DNA of 25,178 nt from JBFEYJ01 sp041562215 (GTDB lineage: Bacteria > Pseudomonadota > Gammaproteobacteria > Thiohalomonadales > Thiohalomonadaceae), in NCBI GenBank assembly GCA_041562215.1, contig JBFEYJ010000021.1, forward strand, positions 1-25,178. The letters are read 5' to 3'. Shown piece after piece: positions 1-6,298 of this stretch; position 1 is the first letter of the stretch, and each line of letters opens with the position of its first letter. The translations under genes and the position numbers were made by a program. A model generated the notes under the pieces. It was not told where the DNA came from. It saw nothing but the letters and a program-made list of their open reading frames with translations, and did no database searches.

Positions 1-488
1 ACCTCGGCGCCACCCTCTGTCGGCGTAGCAAGCCTCGTTGCGGTGACTGTCCGGTTGCCGGCGACTGCGCTGCGTGTGGGCAGGATCGCATCGCCGAGTT
101 TCCGGCAAAGAAGCCGCGCAAGGCGCTGCCGCTAAAGGAGGTCGTGATGCCGGTAGTGGTTAATGTCAATGGCGAGGTGCTGTTGGAGAAGCGTCCACCG
201 GTCGGTATCTGGGGTGGCTTGTGGAGCCTGCCTGAATGCGCCGATAAGGCTGCATTTGATCGTTGGCGGAAGGAACGGTTCACGGCAGTTCATCTATCTG
301 AGGAGATGGAGCAGGTAAAGCATACCTTCAGTCACTTCCAGCTGTTGATCCAACCGTGCCGTATTGAGCTATGTGAAGAGGTCGTCGGTGTGGCTGATGA
401 GGTGGGTATGGTATGGCATCCCCTTTCGCAGCTTGGACGTTTGGGGCTGCCTACACCGGTCAGACGGATTTTGCAGTGGTGTGAATAA
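1..488 (+). CDS. mutY: Adenine DNA glycosylase MutY, C-terminal part (5' end outside window)
   Basis: MutY removes adenine mispaired with 8-oxoguanine in base-excision repair. The frame is open from base 3, so the gene enters from upstream. The visible part begins with the end of the catalytic HhH-GPD domain and carries four cysteines spaced C-x6-C-x2-C-x5-C (translated from bases 18-68), the [4Fe-4S] cluster signature of the MutY/Nth family. After a short linker (about bases 100-140) comes the NUDIX-like C-terminal domain that recognises 8-oxoG, with the family-typical segments GIWGGLWSLPE, KHTFSHFQLLIQP and LGLPTPVRRIL. A GTG/ATG near base 144 is internal, because the FeS-cluster residues are encoded upstream in the same frame. 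The gene ends convergently 34 bp from the stop of the minus-strand barrel gene. The catalytic helix-hairpin-helix residues are not in the window. Confidence 0.95.
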   Translation, partial: LGATLCRRSKPRCGDCPVAGDCAACGQDRIAEFPAKKPRKALPLKEVVMPVVVNVNGEVLLEKRPPVGIWGGLWSLPECADKAAFDRWRKERFTAVHLSEEMEQVKHTFSHFQLLIQPCRIELCEEVVGVADEVGMVWHPLSQLGRLGLPTPVRRILQWCE

Positions 489-522
489 GCAATAGGCGTA
501 AGCGCTCAGCAACTTTGTGTTC

Positions 523-1344
523 TTAGAACTGCATGGACAATGAAACTCCGAAACTGGTGGTTTCGTTTTCCGGTTCATGAACTTGACCGACGATGACGCC
601 ATTACGATATAGGGGCTCCCTGCGACTTCTATCGAAATGCCAGTAATGAAAATAAGGCTCAATGTTCAGCGTTCTGTCCGGTTTCCACTGATAAGAGACC
701 GGTATGCCCAGTCGAAAGGTGTTTCCAGAGGGCAAATTCAGAGTTGTTGTGTCATATCCGCTGATGTGAAGATCCATGGTTGAAGAGAAAGATCTACCGA
801 CAGATAGACTGGCCTTGACATCAAACTTGTCTTGCTCAAACAAGGTGCTTTCGCCGGATAGCATGTAGTATGGCCAATAATAGATTTCATATAGGCTGTT
901 GGTTAAGGCAGTACGTCTGATGTGTCTGTCCCAGCGTCTCATCCCGAGTGAGACAATAAGTGATACTGGATGGTTGCGAATATCCCGCATGAAGGCAACG
1001 GAATAATTCGTGATTGTCGTATCGGTAGTCGTACTAAGCGGATTTCCAGTTTGAGTCTGGCCTTCATAGTCGACATTACCATCCCATACTGCAATGCGCA
1101 TTGCTATCGTATCGGGTCCTGAGCTAACGTCATATCCGAATTCAATCCCAGGAAGAAGTCCATCTTCTCGAAGCAGCAGGTTTCCCTGTTCATCGTACTC
1201 CTTGAAGTGAAAGGAGTGCGAGTCGAGGCAGATATGGATGTATTCGGAATAGTCACTCGCGGACGCAAGACCAACTTGTCCAAGACCGAGGAAAAGGATA
1301 GCTTGCCGTGCAATCTGTATTGAAAGTGTCTGTGGATTATTCAT
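523..1344 (-). CDS. Predicted outer-membrane beta-barrel protein of unknown function
   Basis: A 273-residue protein with no family I can name. The N-terminus looks like a Sec signal peptide: hydrophobic stretch ILFLGLGQVGLASAS with likely cleavage after Ala-Ser-Ala-Ser. The rest alternates polar and aromatic residues in short amphipathic strands (for example YSVAFMRD, SLIVSLGMRRW, IPVSYQWKP, IEPYFHYWHFD). The last residues, FGVSLSMQF, end in the C-terminal phenylalanine expected of a strand recognised by the BAM complex. An outer-membrane barrel is therefore inferred. The start at 1344 has a modest GGGCGAG four bases upstream. A terminator lies between this gene and the lipoprotein gene upstream, so it probably has its own promoter, although I see no strong one. 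It sits between mutY and yggX, genes that are usually neighbours in gammaproteobacteria. Confidence 0.7.
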   Translation of the reverse strand: MNNPQTLSIQIARQAILFLGLGQVGLASASDYSEYIHICLDSHSFHFKEYDEQGNLLLREDGLLPGIEFGYDVSSGPDTIAMRIAVWDGNVDYEGQTQTGNPLSTTTDTTITNYSVAFMRDIRNHPVSLIVSLGMRRWDRHIRRTALTNSLYEIYYWPYYMLSGESTLFEQDKFDVKASLSVGRSFSSTMDLHISGYDTTTLNLPSGNTFRLGIPVSYQWKPDRTLNIEPYFHYWHFDRSRREPLYRNGVIVGQVHEPENETTSFGVSLSMQF

Positions 1345-1386
1345 TTAACTCGCCCATTGTATCCCACAGATTGCTTCTGATAGTGG

Positions 1387-1419
1387 CAAAAAAAAGCGCG
1401 GGACGGATGTCCCACGCTT
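1387..1419 (-). terminator. Rho-independent terminator of the lipoprotein gene
   Basis: Read on the minus strand, an 11-bp stem (AAGCGTGGGAC / GTCCCGCGCTT, one mismatch) with loop ATCC is followed by a run of eight T. It starts 24 bases beyond the stop of the lipoprotein gene, the usual position for an intrinsic terminator, and separates that gene from the barrel gene downstream. Confidence 0.85.
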
Positions 1420-1442
1420 GAATTTATCTAACCTGAACTAAA

Positions 1443-2390
1443 TTACCATTCGACAAGCTGTGACACTACAGTACCAGTTATGTCGGTATAGCTAACGGAA
1501 TAACTATTACAGTTGATAATTGCGATATTGGCGTAACCGGCATCAGAACCGTAGATCGCGATATTACCGCTGCTGGGGCTGCCATTGGCACAATCGAATT
1601 TGAGATTAGTCGCCTCAATGGTCACATAGCCATAATCGGGATGGTAGACCGTGGCATCGGCGTACCAGCCGAAGGAGTCATCCCCGGAAGCATACGGATC
1701 AGCGATTTTATAGACTTTCCCATCCGTTCCTGTGTAGTAGGTAGCCGTTGTGCATACGAAGTTGGAACCATCGGTCTCATTCCATGTACATGAGAATTCT
1801 GAATTCAAACTGACGACAACTTCACCATTAATTGTGACGCTGAGATACGAGAAAATGATTCGGTCGTAGCCAGGCCCCCATGATATTTCCATTGTGCCAT
1901 TCAGATAAGCATCGTTTATTCCATCGAAACCAACGGCACAGAGGTTGTTGAAGGTGATGCGGGCTGTTCCGCTGTCCTCATCTCCGCTATCACTGGAGGT
2001 GATGCTGCCATCACAGTACAGGTATGCTCCCATTTGAGAGTTTAATTCGGCGGCGGTGACCGTTTGGACGGCCCCGGTAGGAAGCGGATTGGTTTGCGTA
2101 TTCTTTGCGATGGCCAGACCGATTTCCTTAAGCTTTGCCTTGATATCTGAGTCGTTGGTTTTCGTTACGTCTACCGCAAAGGGTATATCACCGTACTTTT
2201 CATCTTCAATGACCCTGGTTGCAGCCTCAATCGAGGTCTCGGCGAGAACACCTGAATTCTCGCTGGTGACAGCTGCCGCTGTGCTCACACCTGTGTAGGA
2301 AAGACTGTCGGAATCATCACCGCCACCACCACCGCAACCAATCAGAACTCCTGTGAGTATCATGGTTGATAACATCCCTAACCTGTTCAT
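1443..2390 (-). CDS. Putative lipoprotein of unknown function, Gly-rich N-terminus
   Basis: A 315-residue protein beginning with a short signal peptide and a lipobox (VLIGC), so it is expected to be lipidated on cysteine 19 and anchored to a membrane. The cysteine is followed by five glycines and an Asp/Ser-rich tether (GGGGGDDSDSLS). The first part of the mature protein contains a Lys/Ile-rich helical stretch (about residues 70-95). The remainder is rich in Ser, Thr, Tyr, Asn and Gly and looks beta-rich, with several cysteines (CDGS, NNLC, FSCTW, FVCTT, FDCANG, IINCNS) that could form disulfides in the periplasm or at the surface. I do not recognise a domain. The start has a good ribosome site (AGGAG, eight bases upstream) and a sigma70-like promoter. 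It is its own transcription unit, closed by the terminator at 1387-1419. Confidence 0.75.
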   Translation of the reverse strand: MNRLGMLSTMILTGVLIGCGGGGGDDSDSLSYTGVSTAAAVTSENSGVLAETSIEAATRVIEDEKYGDIPFAVDVTKTNDSDIKAKLKEIGLAIAKNTQTNPLPTGAVQTVTAAELNSQMGAYLYCDGSITSSDSGDEDSGTARITFNNLCAVGFDGINDAYLNGTMEISWGPGYDRIIFSYLSVTINGEVVVSLNSEFSCTWNETDGSNFVCTTATYYTGTDGKVYKIADPYASGDDSFGWYADATVYHPDYGYVTIEATNLKFDCANGSPSSGNIAIYGSDAGYANIAIINCNSYSVSYTDITGTVVSQLVEW

Positions 2391-2439
2391 TGTCTTATCT
2401 CCTAGACTAAATTATTGTAAATTGGTTTTATCTACCTTG

Positions 2440-2468
2440 AATCTACCTGTTTATGGCGCATCTATCAA
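2440..2468 (-). promoter_or_regulatory. Sigma70-like promoter for the lipoprotein gene
   Basis: On the minus strand TTGATA (2468-2463) and TAGATT (2445-2440) are separated by exactly 17 bases. The -10 box lies about 50 bases upstream of the start codon at 2390. This is a pattern match only. Confidence 0.5.
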
Positions 2469-2772
2469 TATTGCGGGGTAGGATACAGCGTGAAATCAAG
2501 CGGCTAAACCTGTTCTTGTGACCCAATTGTGAACGGGGCCTGACTATGGGGGCTCGGAGAAATAGCAGCCGTGCCATTTAAAACTGGATAGTACGGGTAA
2601 ACGCCTGAAAGTTTCCTTTCTTTTCAGTAAGTTTCAAAATTCTTCTTGCGAGATGAGAGAAGTGGCACCCTGGTGTTCAAAAAATGGGCTTGGAGTGGTT
2701 TATTCAAGGTTTGGAGGCGAGCGCTGAAATGCATTACGGCGGCTATACCAACAAATGTACAGGGTTTAAAAA

Positions 2773-2801
2773 TTGGAAATTGGTTCACACTTTGGTATAA
2801 A
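2773..2801 (+). promoter_or_regulatory. Sigma70-like promoter for yggX
   Basis: TTGGAA (2773-2778) and TATAAA (2796-2801) are separated by 17 bases, about 65 bases upstream of the yggX start. It gives yggX a promoter independent of mutY, which fits the separation of the two genes here. Confidence 0.6.
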
Positions 2802-2866
2802 TCCGACTCTTCTTCTCGGTTGTCCCTGTAGGTTGGGGGCAGCTATCAGCAATTCAGGAGTATCCG

Positions 2867-3139
2867 ATGAGCCGTATGGTGCAGTGTGTCAAGTTGGGCA
2901 AAGAGGCCGAAGGGCTTGAGCGCCCTCCCTATCCGGGTGAGATGGGTAAGCGTATTTTCGATAACATCTCCAAGGAGGCGTGGCAGATGTGGCTTAAGCA
3001 GCAGACTATGCTGATCAATGAATACCGCCTCACCCCTATCGACCCGAATCACCGCAAGATGCTGGAAAACGAGATGGAGAAATTCCTTTTCGGCGAAGGC
3101 GGCAGCCAGCCAGAGGGCTTTACACCACCGGCGGACTGA
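2867..3139 (+). CDS. yggX: Probable Fe(2+)-trafficking / oxidative damage protection protein YggX
   Basis: A 90-residue protein of the YggX family, small cytoplasmic proteins that protect Fe-S clusters and are proposed to traffic Fe(II). Family hallmarks are present: the conserved N-terminal cysteine (Cys7, in MVQCVKLG), EAEGLERPPYPGEMGKRI, the segment ISKEAWQMWLKQQTMLINE, and the HRKMLENEMEKFLF helix followed by EGFTPP at the C-terminus. Length equals that of E. coli YggX to within a residue or so. The start at 2867 has AGGAG about seven bases upstream. In E. coli yggX directly follows mutY, whose product is also an Fe-S protein; here the two are separated by about 2.4 kb carrying two minus-strand genes. 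Confidence 0.95.
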   Translation: MSRMVQCVKLGKEAEGLERPPYPGEMGKRIFDNISKEAWQMWLKQQTMLINEYRLTPIDPNHRKMLENEMEKFLFGEGGSQPEGFTPPAD

Positions 3140-3167
3140 TTTTTTATATAAATGGCGTTTGCGGTGC

Positions 3168-3196
3168 TTGACTTCCGGCGCCGCAAAGGCTTAAAT
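3168..3196 (+). promoter_or_regulatory. Sigma70-like promoter of tRNA-Phe
   Basis: TTGACT (3168-3173) and TTAAAT (3191-3196) are separated by 17 bases, and the tRNA begins 12 bases after the -10 box. The bases after the -10 are GC-rich (GAGCGCCC), like the discriminator of stringently controlled stable-RNA promoters. Confidence 0.7.
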
Positions 3197-3208
3197 GAGC
3201 GCCCTCTT

Positions 3209-3284
3209 GGCCGGGTAGCTCAGTTGGTAGAGCAGGGGATTGAAAATCCCCGTGTCGGCGGTTCGATTCCGTCCCCGGCCACCA
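3209..3284 (+). tRNA. tRNA-Phe (anticodon GAA)
   Basis: A 76-base cloverleaf. The acceptor stem GGCCGGG (3209-3215) pairs fully with CCCGGCC (3274-3280), followed by discriminator A and an encoded CCA (3282-3284). The D arm contains TAGCTCAGTTGGTAGAGC. The anticodon stem is GGGGA/TCCCC with loop TTGAAAA, placing the anticodon GAA at 3242-3244. The T arm contains GGTTCGATTCC. No mismatch is seen in the acceptor or anticodon stems. Confidence 0.98.
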
Positions 3285-3314
3285 TTTTCTTTTGCCAATG
3301 CGACAAGCGGGATT

Positions 3315-3506
3315 TTGAGTTCCGAACAAGTCACTCAGTGTATCGATGTCTTGTGCCAGTGCGGCTGTGATGCGGTACGGGCCACCATCTCAGCGATGGA
3401 ATCAGGCATTGTCGTACCTCAGGTCGATATTCTTTCAGACGACGAGCGTTTTCTGATTCTGCAGGAACTGAAGGCCATCATGGCCGTTTACGACGCCCGT
3501 AACTAA
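3315..3506 (+). CDS. Small conserved-looking protein of unknown function, downstream of tRNA-Phe
   Basis: An open frame that runs through the tRNA and ends at 3506. Because bases up to 3284 belong to the tRNA, the likely gene is the part after it. The first usable start is TTG at 3315 (preceded only by a weak AAGCGGG), giving about 63 residues beginning (M)SSEQVTQCIDVL. It contains a Cys-rich segment VLCQCGCDAVRATI and an acidic, helical C-terminus ending DERFLILQELKAIMAVYDARN. The composition is that of a real soluble protein. No domain is recognised. It may be co-transcribed with the tRNA, as I see no terminator between them. The start is uncertain; a shorter start at the ATG near 3399 is possible. 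Confidence 0.45.
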   Translation: MSSEQVTQCIDVLCQCGCDAVRATISAMESGIVVPQVDILSDDERFLILQELKAIMAVYDARN

Positions 3507-3582
3507 TTCTCCCTTGTTTTTGTTATCCGGCGACCCGTCTCAACTCTTCTCCACAAGTCAGCCAATCACACTGAATCTTTCA

Positions 3583-4404
3583 TTATAGGAATTCAGACCA
3601 GTCGCGATCGGTTTTGCCGAAGACCAGAAAGTGTGGGTTGAGCAGTGAATCCCTGGTGTTGTAACGCAGTGGGGCCAGTTCGGTGGTGGTGATCCGGCCA
3701 CCGGCCTCTTCAACGATGCATTGAGCAGCCGCTGTATCCCATTCCGAGGTGGGACCCAGGCGGGCGTAGAGGTCTGCCTTGCCTTCAGCCACCAGACACG
3801 ATTTTAGGGCGCTGCCAAGCGTGATTACTTCGACATCACCGATCTTGTCCAACAGCCGTTGCAGGAACTTACCGCGGTGGGTGGCGCTGCTGCAGACCAC
3901 CGTCGCCTTGCCACCGTGCCAGGTGCGCACATGGATTGGGTGTGGATCGCTGGTCGCTTCACGCTTGTAGGCGCCCTGACCGCGGCAGGCATAGTAGTAG
4001 AGCCCAAGGGCCGGTGCGTAGATGATGCCTAGAACCGGTTCGTGATCCTCGACTAGTGCGATGTTGACGCTGAACTCGCCACTGCGGCAAATGAACTCCC
4101 GTGTGCCATCCAGCGGATCCACCAACCAGTAGCGCCTCCACTTGCGTCGCTCGGCGAACGGTATCGCGTTGGACTCCTCGGTGAGCACCGGTAAATCCGG
4201 TGTAAGGGCGCTCAACCCGTCGTGGATGATGGAGTGCGCGGCAAGATCGGCCTCGGTAAGCGGGGTCTGATCGTCCTTTTGTTCGACCTGAAAGCCTGAT
4301 TCATAGATCTCCAGTATGCGCCGTCCCGCTTCGATGGCGACCTCCAGCGCCGGAGTGAGCAGTAGGCAGGGATCGCAGTCGCGATCGTCGGGTTTACACG
4401 CCAT
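3583..4404 (-). CDS. cysQ: 3'(2'),5'-bisphosphate nucleotidase CysQ
   Basis: CysQ is a Mg-dependent, Li-sensitive phosphatase of the inositol monophosphatase superfamily that turns 3'-phosphoadenosine 5'-phosphate (PAP) into AMP, clearing the by-product of sulfate assimilation and sulfotransfer. The 273-residue protein has all superfamily metal motifs: DQTPLTEAD (residues 45-53), the TEES glutamate pair (75-78), WLVDPLDGT (93-101) and SEWDTAAAQCIVEEAGG near residue 220. The REF...GEFSVNIAL segment after the DPLDGT motif is CysQ-like rather than SuhB-like. The N-terminus, with CKPDDRDCDPC, is a little longer than usual. The ATG at 4404 overlaps the end of nudE by 11 bases, so the two genes are translationally coupled in one minus-strand operon. 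Confidence 0.92.
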   Translation of the reverse strand: MACKPDDRDCDPCLLLTPALEVAIEAGRRILEIYESGFQVEQKDDQTPLTEADLAAHSIIHDGLSALTPDLPVLTEESNAIPFAERRKWRRYWLVDPLDGTREFICRSGEFSVNIALVEDHEPVLGIIYAPALGLYYYACRGQGAYKREATSDPHPIHVRTWHGGKATVVCSSATHRGKFLQRLLDKIGDVEVITLGSALKSCLVAEGKADLYARLGPTSEWDTAAAQCIVEEAGGRITTTELAPLRYNTRDSLLNPHFLVFGKTDRDWSEFL

Positions 4405-4942
4405 TTGCCAGATACTCGCGAGTCATGAAAAGGGCGGCTATGCTGCGGGCTTCGGTACAGTCCTCTCTTGCCAGCAGTTGGGGCAGATCACGCATACGCC
4501 ACGGCACCACCTCCAGCGGTTCCGGCTCGTCACCGGGGTTTTTTTGCGGGTAGAGCTCTCGTGCAATCACCACGTGGGTGAAGTGACCGAGGTAACCCGG
4601 GGCCAGGCTCAGTGAGGTGAGGTGGTGCAATTTCTTGGCGCCATACCCGATCTCTTCCATGATCTCGCGGTTGGCGGCCGAGAGTGTTTCCTCGCCTTTT
4701 TCGATCCGTCCCTTGGGTAGGGAGAGTTCATAGCGGTCGATGCCCGCAGCATATTCCCGGATCAAGAGAAAGGTATCATCATCAAGCATCGGCACGATGA
4801 GCACTGCCCCTTGCGGCGAACCGATGAGGCGCTCAAATTGGGTTTCTACACCGTTGGTAAAGCGTAGATCAATCTGTTCTATATGGAACAGCCGTGTTTT
4901 GGCCAGGGTCTGGGTATTGAGGATTTGTGGCTTGTGTTGCAT
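4394..4942 (-). CDS. nudE: ADP compounds hydrolase NudE (Nudix family)
   Basis: NudE hydrolyses ADP-linked compounds such as ADP-ribose, AppA and NADH. The 182-residue product has a perfect Nudix box G-x5-E-x7-R-E-x2-E-E-x-G at residues 78-99, within LPKGRIEKGEETL and NREIMEEIG, plus the family segments QILNTQTLAKTRLF, LIREYAAGIDRYEL and GDEPEPLEVVPW that align with E. coli NudE. The frame is open further upstream (to 5128), but homology starts at the ATG at 4942, so that start was chosen; its ribosome site is weak. The start codon lies inside a small palindrome (4940-4954). It is followed by cysQ with an 11-base overlap and is divergent from the yrfG-like gene, a neighbourhood I recall from pseudomonads as well. 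Confidence 0.92.
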   Translation of the reverse strand: MQHKPQILNTQTLAKTRLFHIEQIDLRFTNGVETQFERLIGSPQGAVLIVPMLDDDTFLLIREYAAGIDRYELSLPKGRIEKGEETLSAANREIMEEIGYGAKKLHHLTSLSLAPGYLGHFTHVVIARELYPQKNPGDEPEPLEVVPWRMRDLPQLLAREDCTEARSIAALFMTREYLANGV

Positions 4943-5016
4943 GGATTGTCCATGTATGGGGCCGTGGCCACCAATAATAGCGCGATCGGTCGGTGATCGC
5001 ATCAGCGTTTGTTCTT

Positions 5017-5045
5017 TTGGGCGGGTACTGCCGGTGCGGTAGAAT
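5017..5045 (+). promoter_or_regulatory. Possible promoter for the yrfG-like gene
   Basis: TTGGGC (5017-5022) and TAGAAT (5040-5045) are spaced by 17 bases and end 42 bases before the start codon at 5088. An inverted repeat (GCGATC 4982-4987 / GATCGC 4995-5000) lies just upstream and could be an operator, which is a guess. Confidence 0.45.
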
Positions 5046-5087
5046 GACCCCGAGACTGTGTTGATGCAAGCGAGAGGGGCAGGTGTG

Positions 5088-5750
5088 ATGATTGACTGGC
5101 AAAGGATCGATACGGTGTTTCTGGACATGGACGGGACCCTCCTTGATCTGAATTTCGATACTTACTTCTGGCTGGAGCACGTGCCGCGCCGGTTTTCCGA
5201 GAAACATGGTGTGGAACTCGAAACGGCGAAAATGCAGTTGATGGAGCGTTATCAGGCAATCATGGGGACCATCGACTGGTACAGCATCGATTACTGGACA
5301 CGAGAGCTGGGGCTGGACATTGCACTGCTCAAGGAGGAGGTGGATCACTTGATCGCGGTTCATCCCTATGTAACGACCTTTCTTGATGCAGTGCGAGCGG
5401 CACAAAAACGAGTGCTGCTGGTGACCAATGCTCATATGAAAAGCCTTGAGCTGAAAATGGATCGCACTCGCCTGGGAGGCCATTTCGACCGTCTGGTCTG
5501 CTCGCATGAGTTGGGCCTGCCGAAGGAGGCGCCTGAGTTTTGGGCCAAGCTGCAAGATGTGGAAACATTTGATCCGAAGCGGACCTTGCTGGTGGATGAT
5601 AGTCTGCCGGTGCTGCGCTCGGCACGAGAGTACGGCATAGGCTGGTTGCTGGCGGTCTATGAACCGGACACTCAGCAGCCTCGGCGAGACGTGGCTGAGT
5701 TCGATGCTATCGAAACTTTCCGCGATATTCTTCCCGGCGGCAAGGATTAG
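5088..5750 (+). CDS. yrfG: GMP/IMP nucleotidase YrfG-like, HAD superfamily
   Basis: A 220-residue haloacid-dehalogenase-type phosphatase. Motif I is DMDGTLLD with the nucleophile and acid/base aspartates at residues 13 and 15. Motif II is VTNAH, and the C-terminal metal motif is LLVDDSLPVL. The start (IDTVFLDMDGTLLDLNFDTYFW) and segments such as DYWTRELGLDI and PKEAPEFW match E. coli YrfG, a 5'-nucleotidase for GMP and IMP. The start at 5088 was chosen over an in-frame ATG ten codons upstream because GAGAGGGG lies correctly upstream of it and homology begins there. The gene is divergent from nudE-cysQ, as expected for this nucleotide clean-up neighbourhood. The exact substrate cannot be read from the sequence. 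Confidence 0.88.
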   Translation: MIDWQRIDTVFLDMDGTLLDLNFDTYFWLEHVPRRFSEKHGVELETAKMQLMERYQAIMGTIDWYSIDYWTRELGLDIALLKEEVDHLIAVHPYVTTFLDAVRAAQKRVLLVTNAHMKSLELKMDRTRLGGHFDRLVCSHELGLPKEAPEFWAKLQDVETFDPKRTLLVDDSLPVLRSAREYGIGWLLAVYEPDTQQPRRDVAEFDAIETFRDILPGGKD

Positions 5751-5764
5751 GTGTGTCTTGATTG

Positions 5765-6163
5765 TTATTTTTTATTGAAGCGTTTGTCCCAGCTTTTATA
5801 ACGCTTGCGGCAGTACTGCAGCAGGGCATCGTAGCCCTCGAAGAATAGCTCAAAGCCCTCCTCTGCCGGTGAGTCGTATTCACAGTAATCGTTGCTATGA
5901 TCGCGGCAAATCTGCGGGCGGGTATCGTAGATACCGCAACCGACGCCATCGACCAAGTGCCGGCAGCGTGTATTGACCAGGAGGAACCAGCCGTCTTCAT
6001 CCTTGTAAGCCTGGACATTGTCGTGGGCAAGTTGCCATAGCAGAGTGTCAAAGTCGCTCATGCTGGTTGGTGCGTCGATTTGCTGGGTGATATAAGTGCA
6101 GCACTTGGAGCCGTGGCACAGGGAACACTTGGTTTCCGGACTGGGTTGCTGTTGAGTGGGCAT
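5765..6163 (-). CDS. YkgJ-type cysteine-cluster protein (putative Fe-S or zinc protein)
   Basis: A 132-residue protein with nine cysteines at 13, 16, 21, 22, 67, 76, 86, 94 and 118. The arrangement C-x2-C-x4-CC near the N-terminus and CRHL...GCGIYDTRPQICRDH in the middle is the signature of the YkgJ/UPF0153 family, predicted to bind an iron-sulfur cluster or zinc; the biochemical role is unknown. It ends with a basic tail (RKRYKSWDKRFNKK). No signal peptide is seen, so it is probably cytoplasmic. The ATG at 6163 lacks a clear Shine-Dalgarno sequence. The gene ends 14 bases from the stop of the convergent yrfG-like gene, with no obvious terminator between them. Confidence 0.85.
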   Translation of the reverse strand: MPTQQQPSPETKCSLCHGSKCCTYITQQIDAPTSMSDFDTLLWQLAHDNVQAYKDEDGWFLLVNTRCRHLVDGVGCGIYDTRPQICRDHSNDYCEYDSPAEEGFELFFEGYDALLQYCRKRYKSWDKRFNKK

Positions 6164-6176
6164 AGGTATTCGGTTT

Positions 6177-6205
6177 CGGACAGGCTGGCGGAAAAAGTTT
6201 ATAGT
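6177..6205 (+). promoter_or_regulatory. Possible promoter for the receptor/binding-protein/kinase operon
   Basis: CGGACA (6177-6182) and TATAGT (6200-6205) are spaced by 17 bases. The -10 is good and the -35 poor, which would fit an activated promoter. The leader to the GTG start at 6299 would be about 87 bases. I see no Fur-box-like palindrome in this region. Confidence 0.35.
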
Positions 6206-6298
6206 AGCAAAGCCGCTCGCAGGAAGACATCAAGGCTCGCTTTAGACAAGCAGATGTTCATGTAAGGGCTGAAAGTTAATTTTTTTGAGGGATATCTT

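Larger units (their letters stand above)
2391..2866. other. Gene-free stretch between divergent lipoprotein gene and yggX
   Basis: A 476-bp intergenic region. It holds the minus-strand promoter of the lipoprotein gene (2440-2468) and the plus-strand promoter of yggX (2773-2801). Between them I see only a weak inverted repeat (CTGAAA 2605-2610 / TTTCAG 2622-2627, with an 11-base loop) and a 61-codon open frame (2646-2831) with no convincing ribosome site or recognisable product. I see no RNA gene or known riboswitch. Confidence 0.6.

Noticed and set aside
2646..2831. 61-codon plus-strand open frame in the lipoprotein/yggX gap
   Set aside because: No ribosome site, odd composition (many Trp, Lys and Ser), and it overlaps the yggX promoter. 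Most likely chance.
3144..3370. Open frames across the tRNA-Phe on both strands
   Set aside because: They read through a full, well-paired tRNA and give tRNA-like translated artefacts; not genes.
4869..5555. 228-codon minus-strand frame opposite the yrfG-like gene
   Set aside because: Antisense to a conserved HAD phosphatase and overlapping the nudE start; His/Gln-rich shadow translation.
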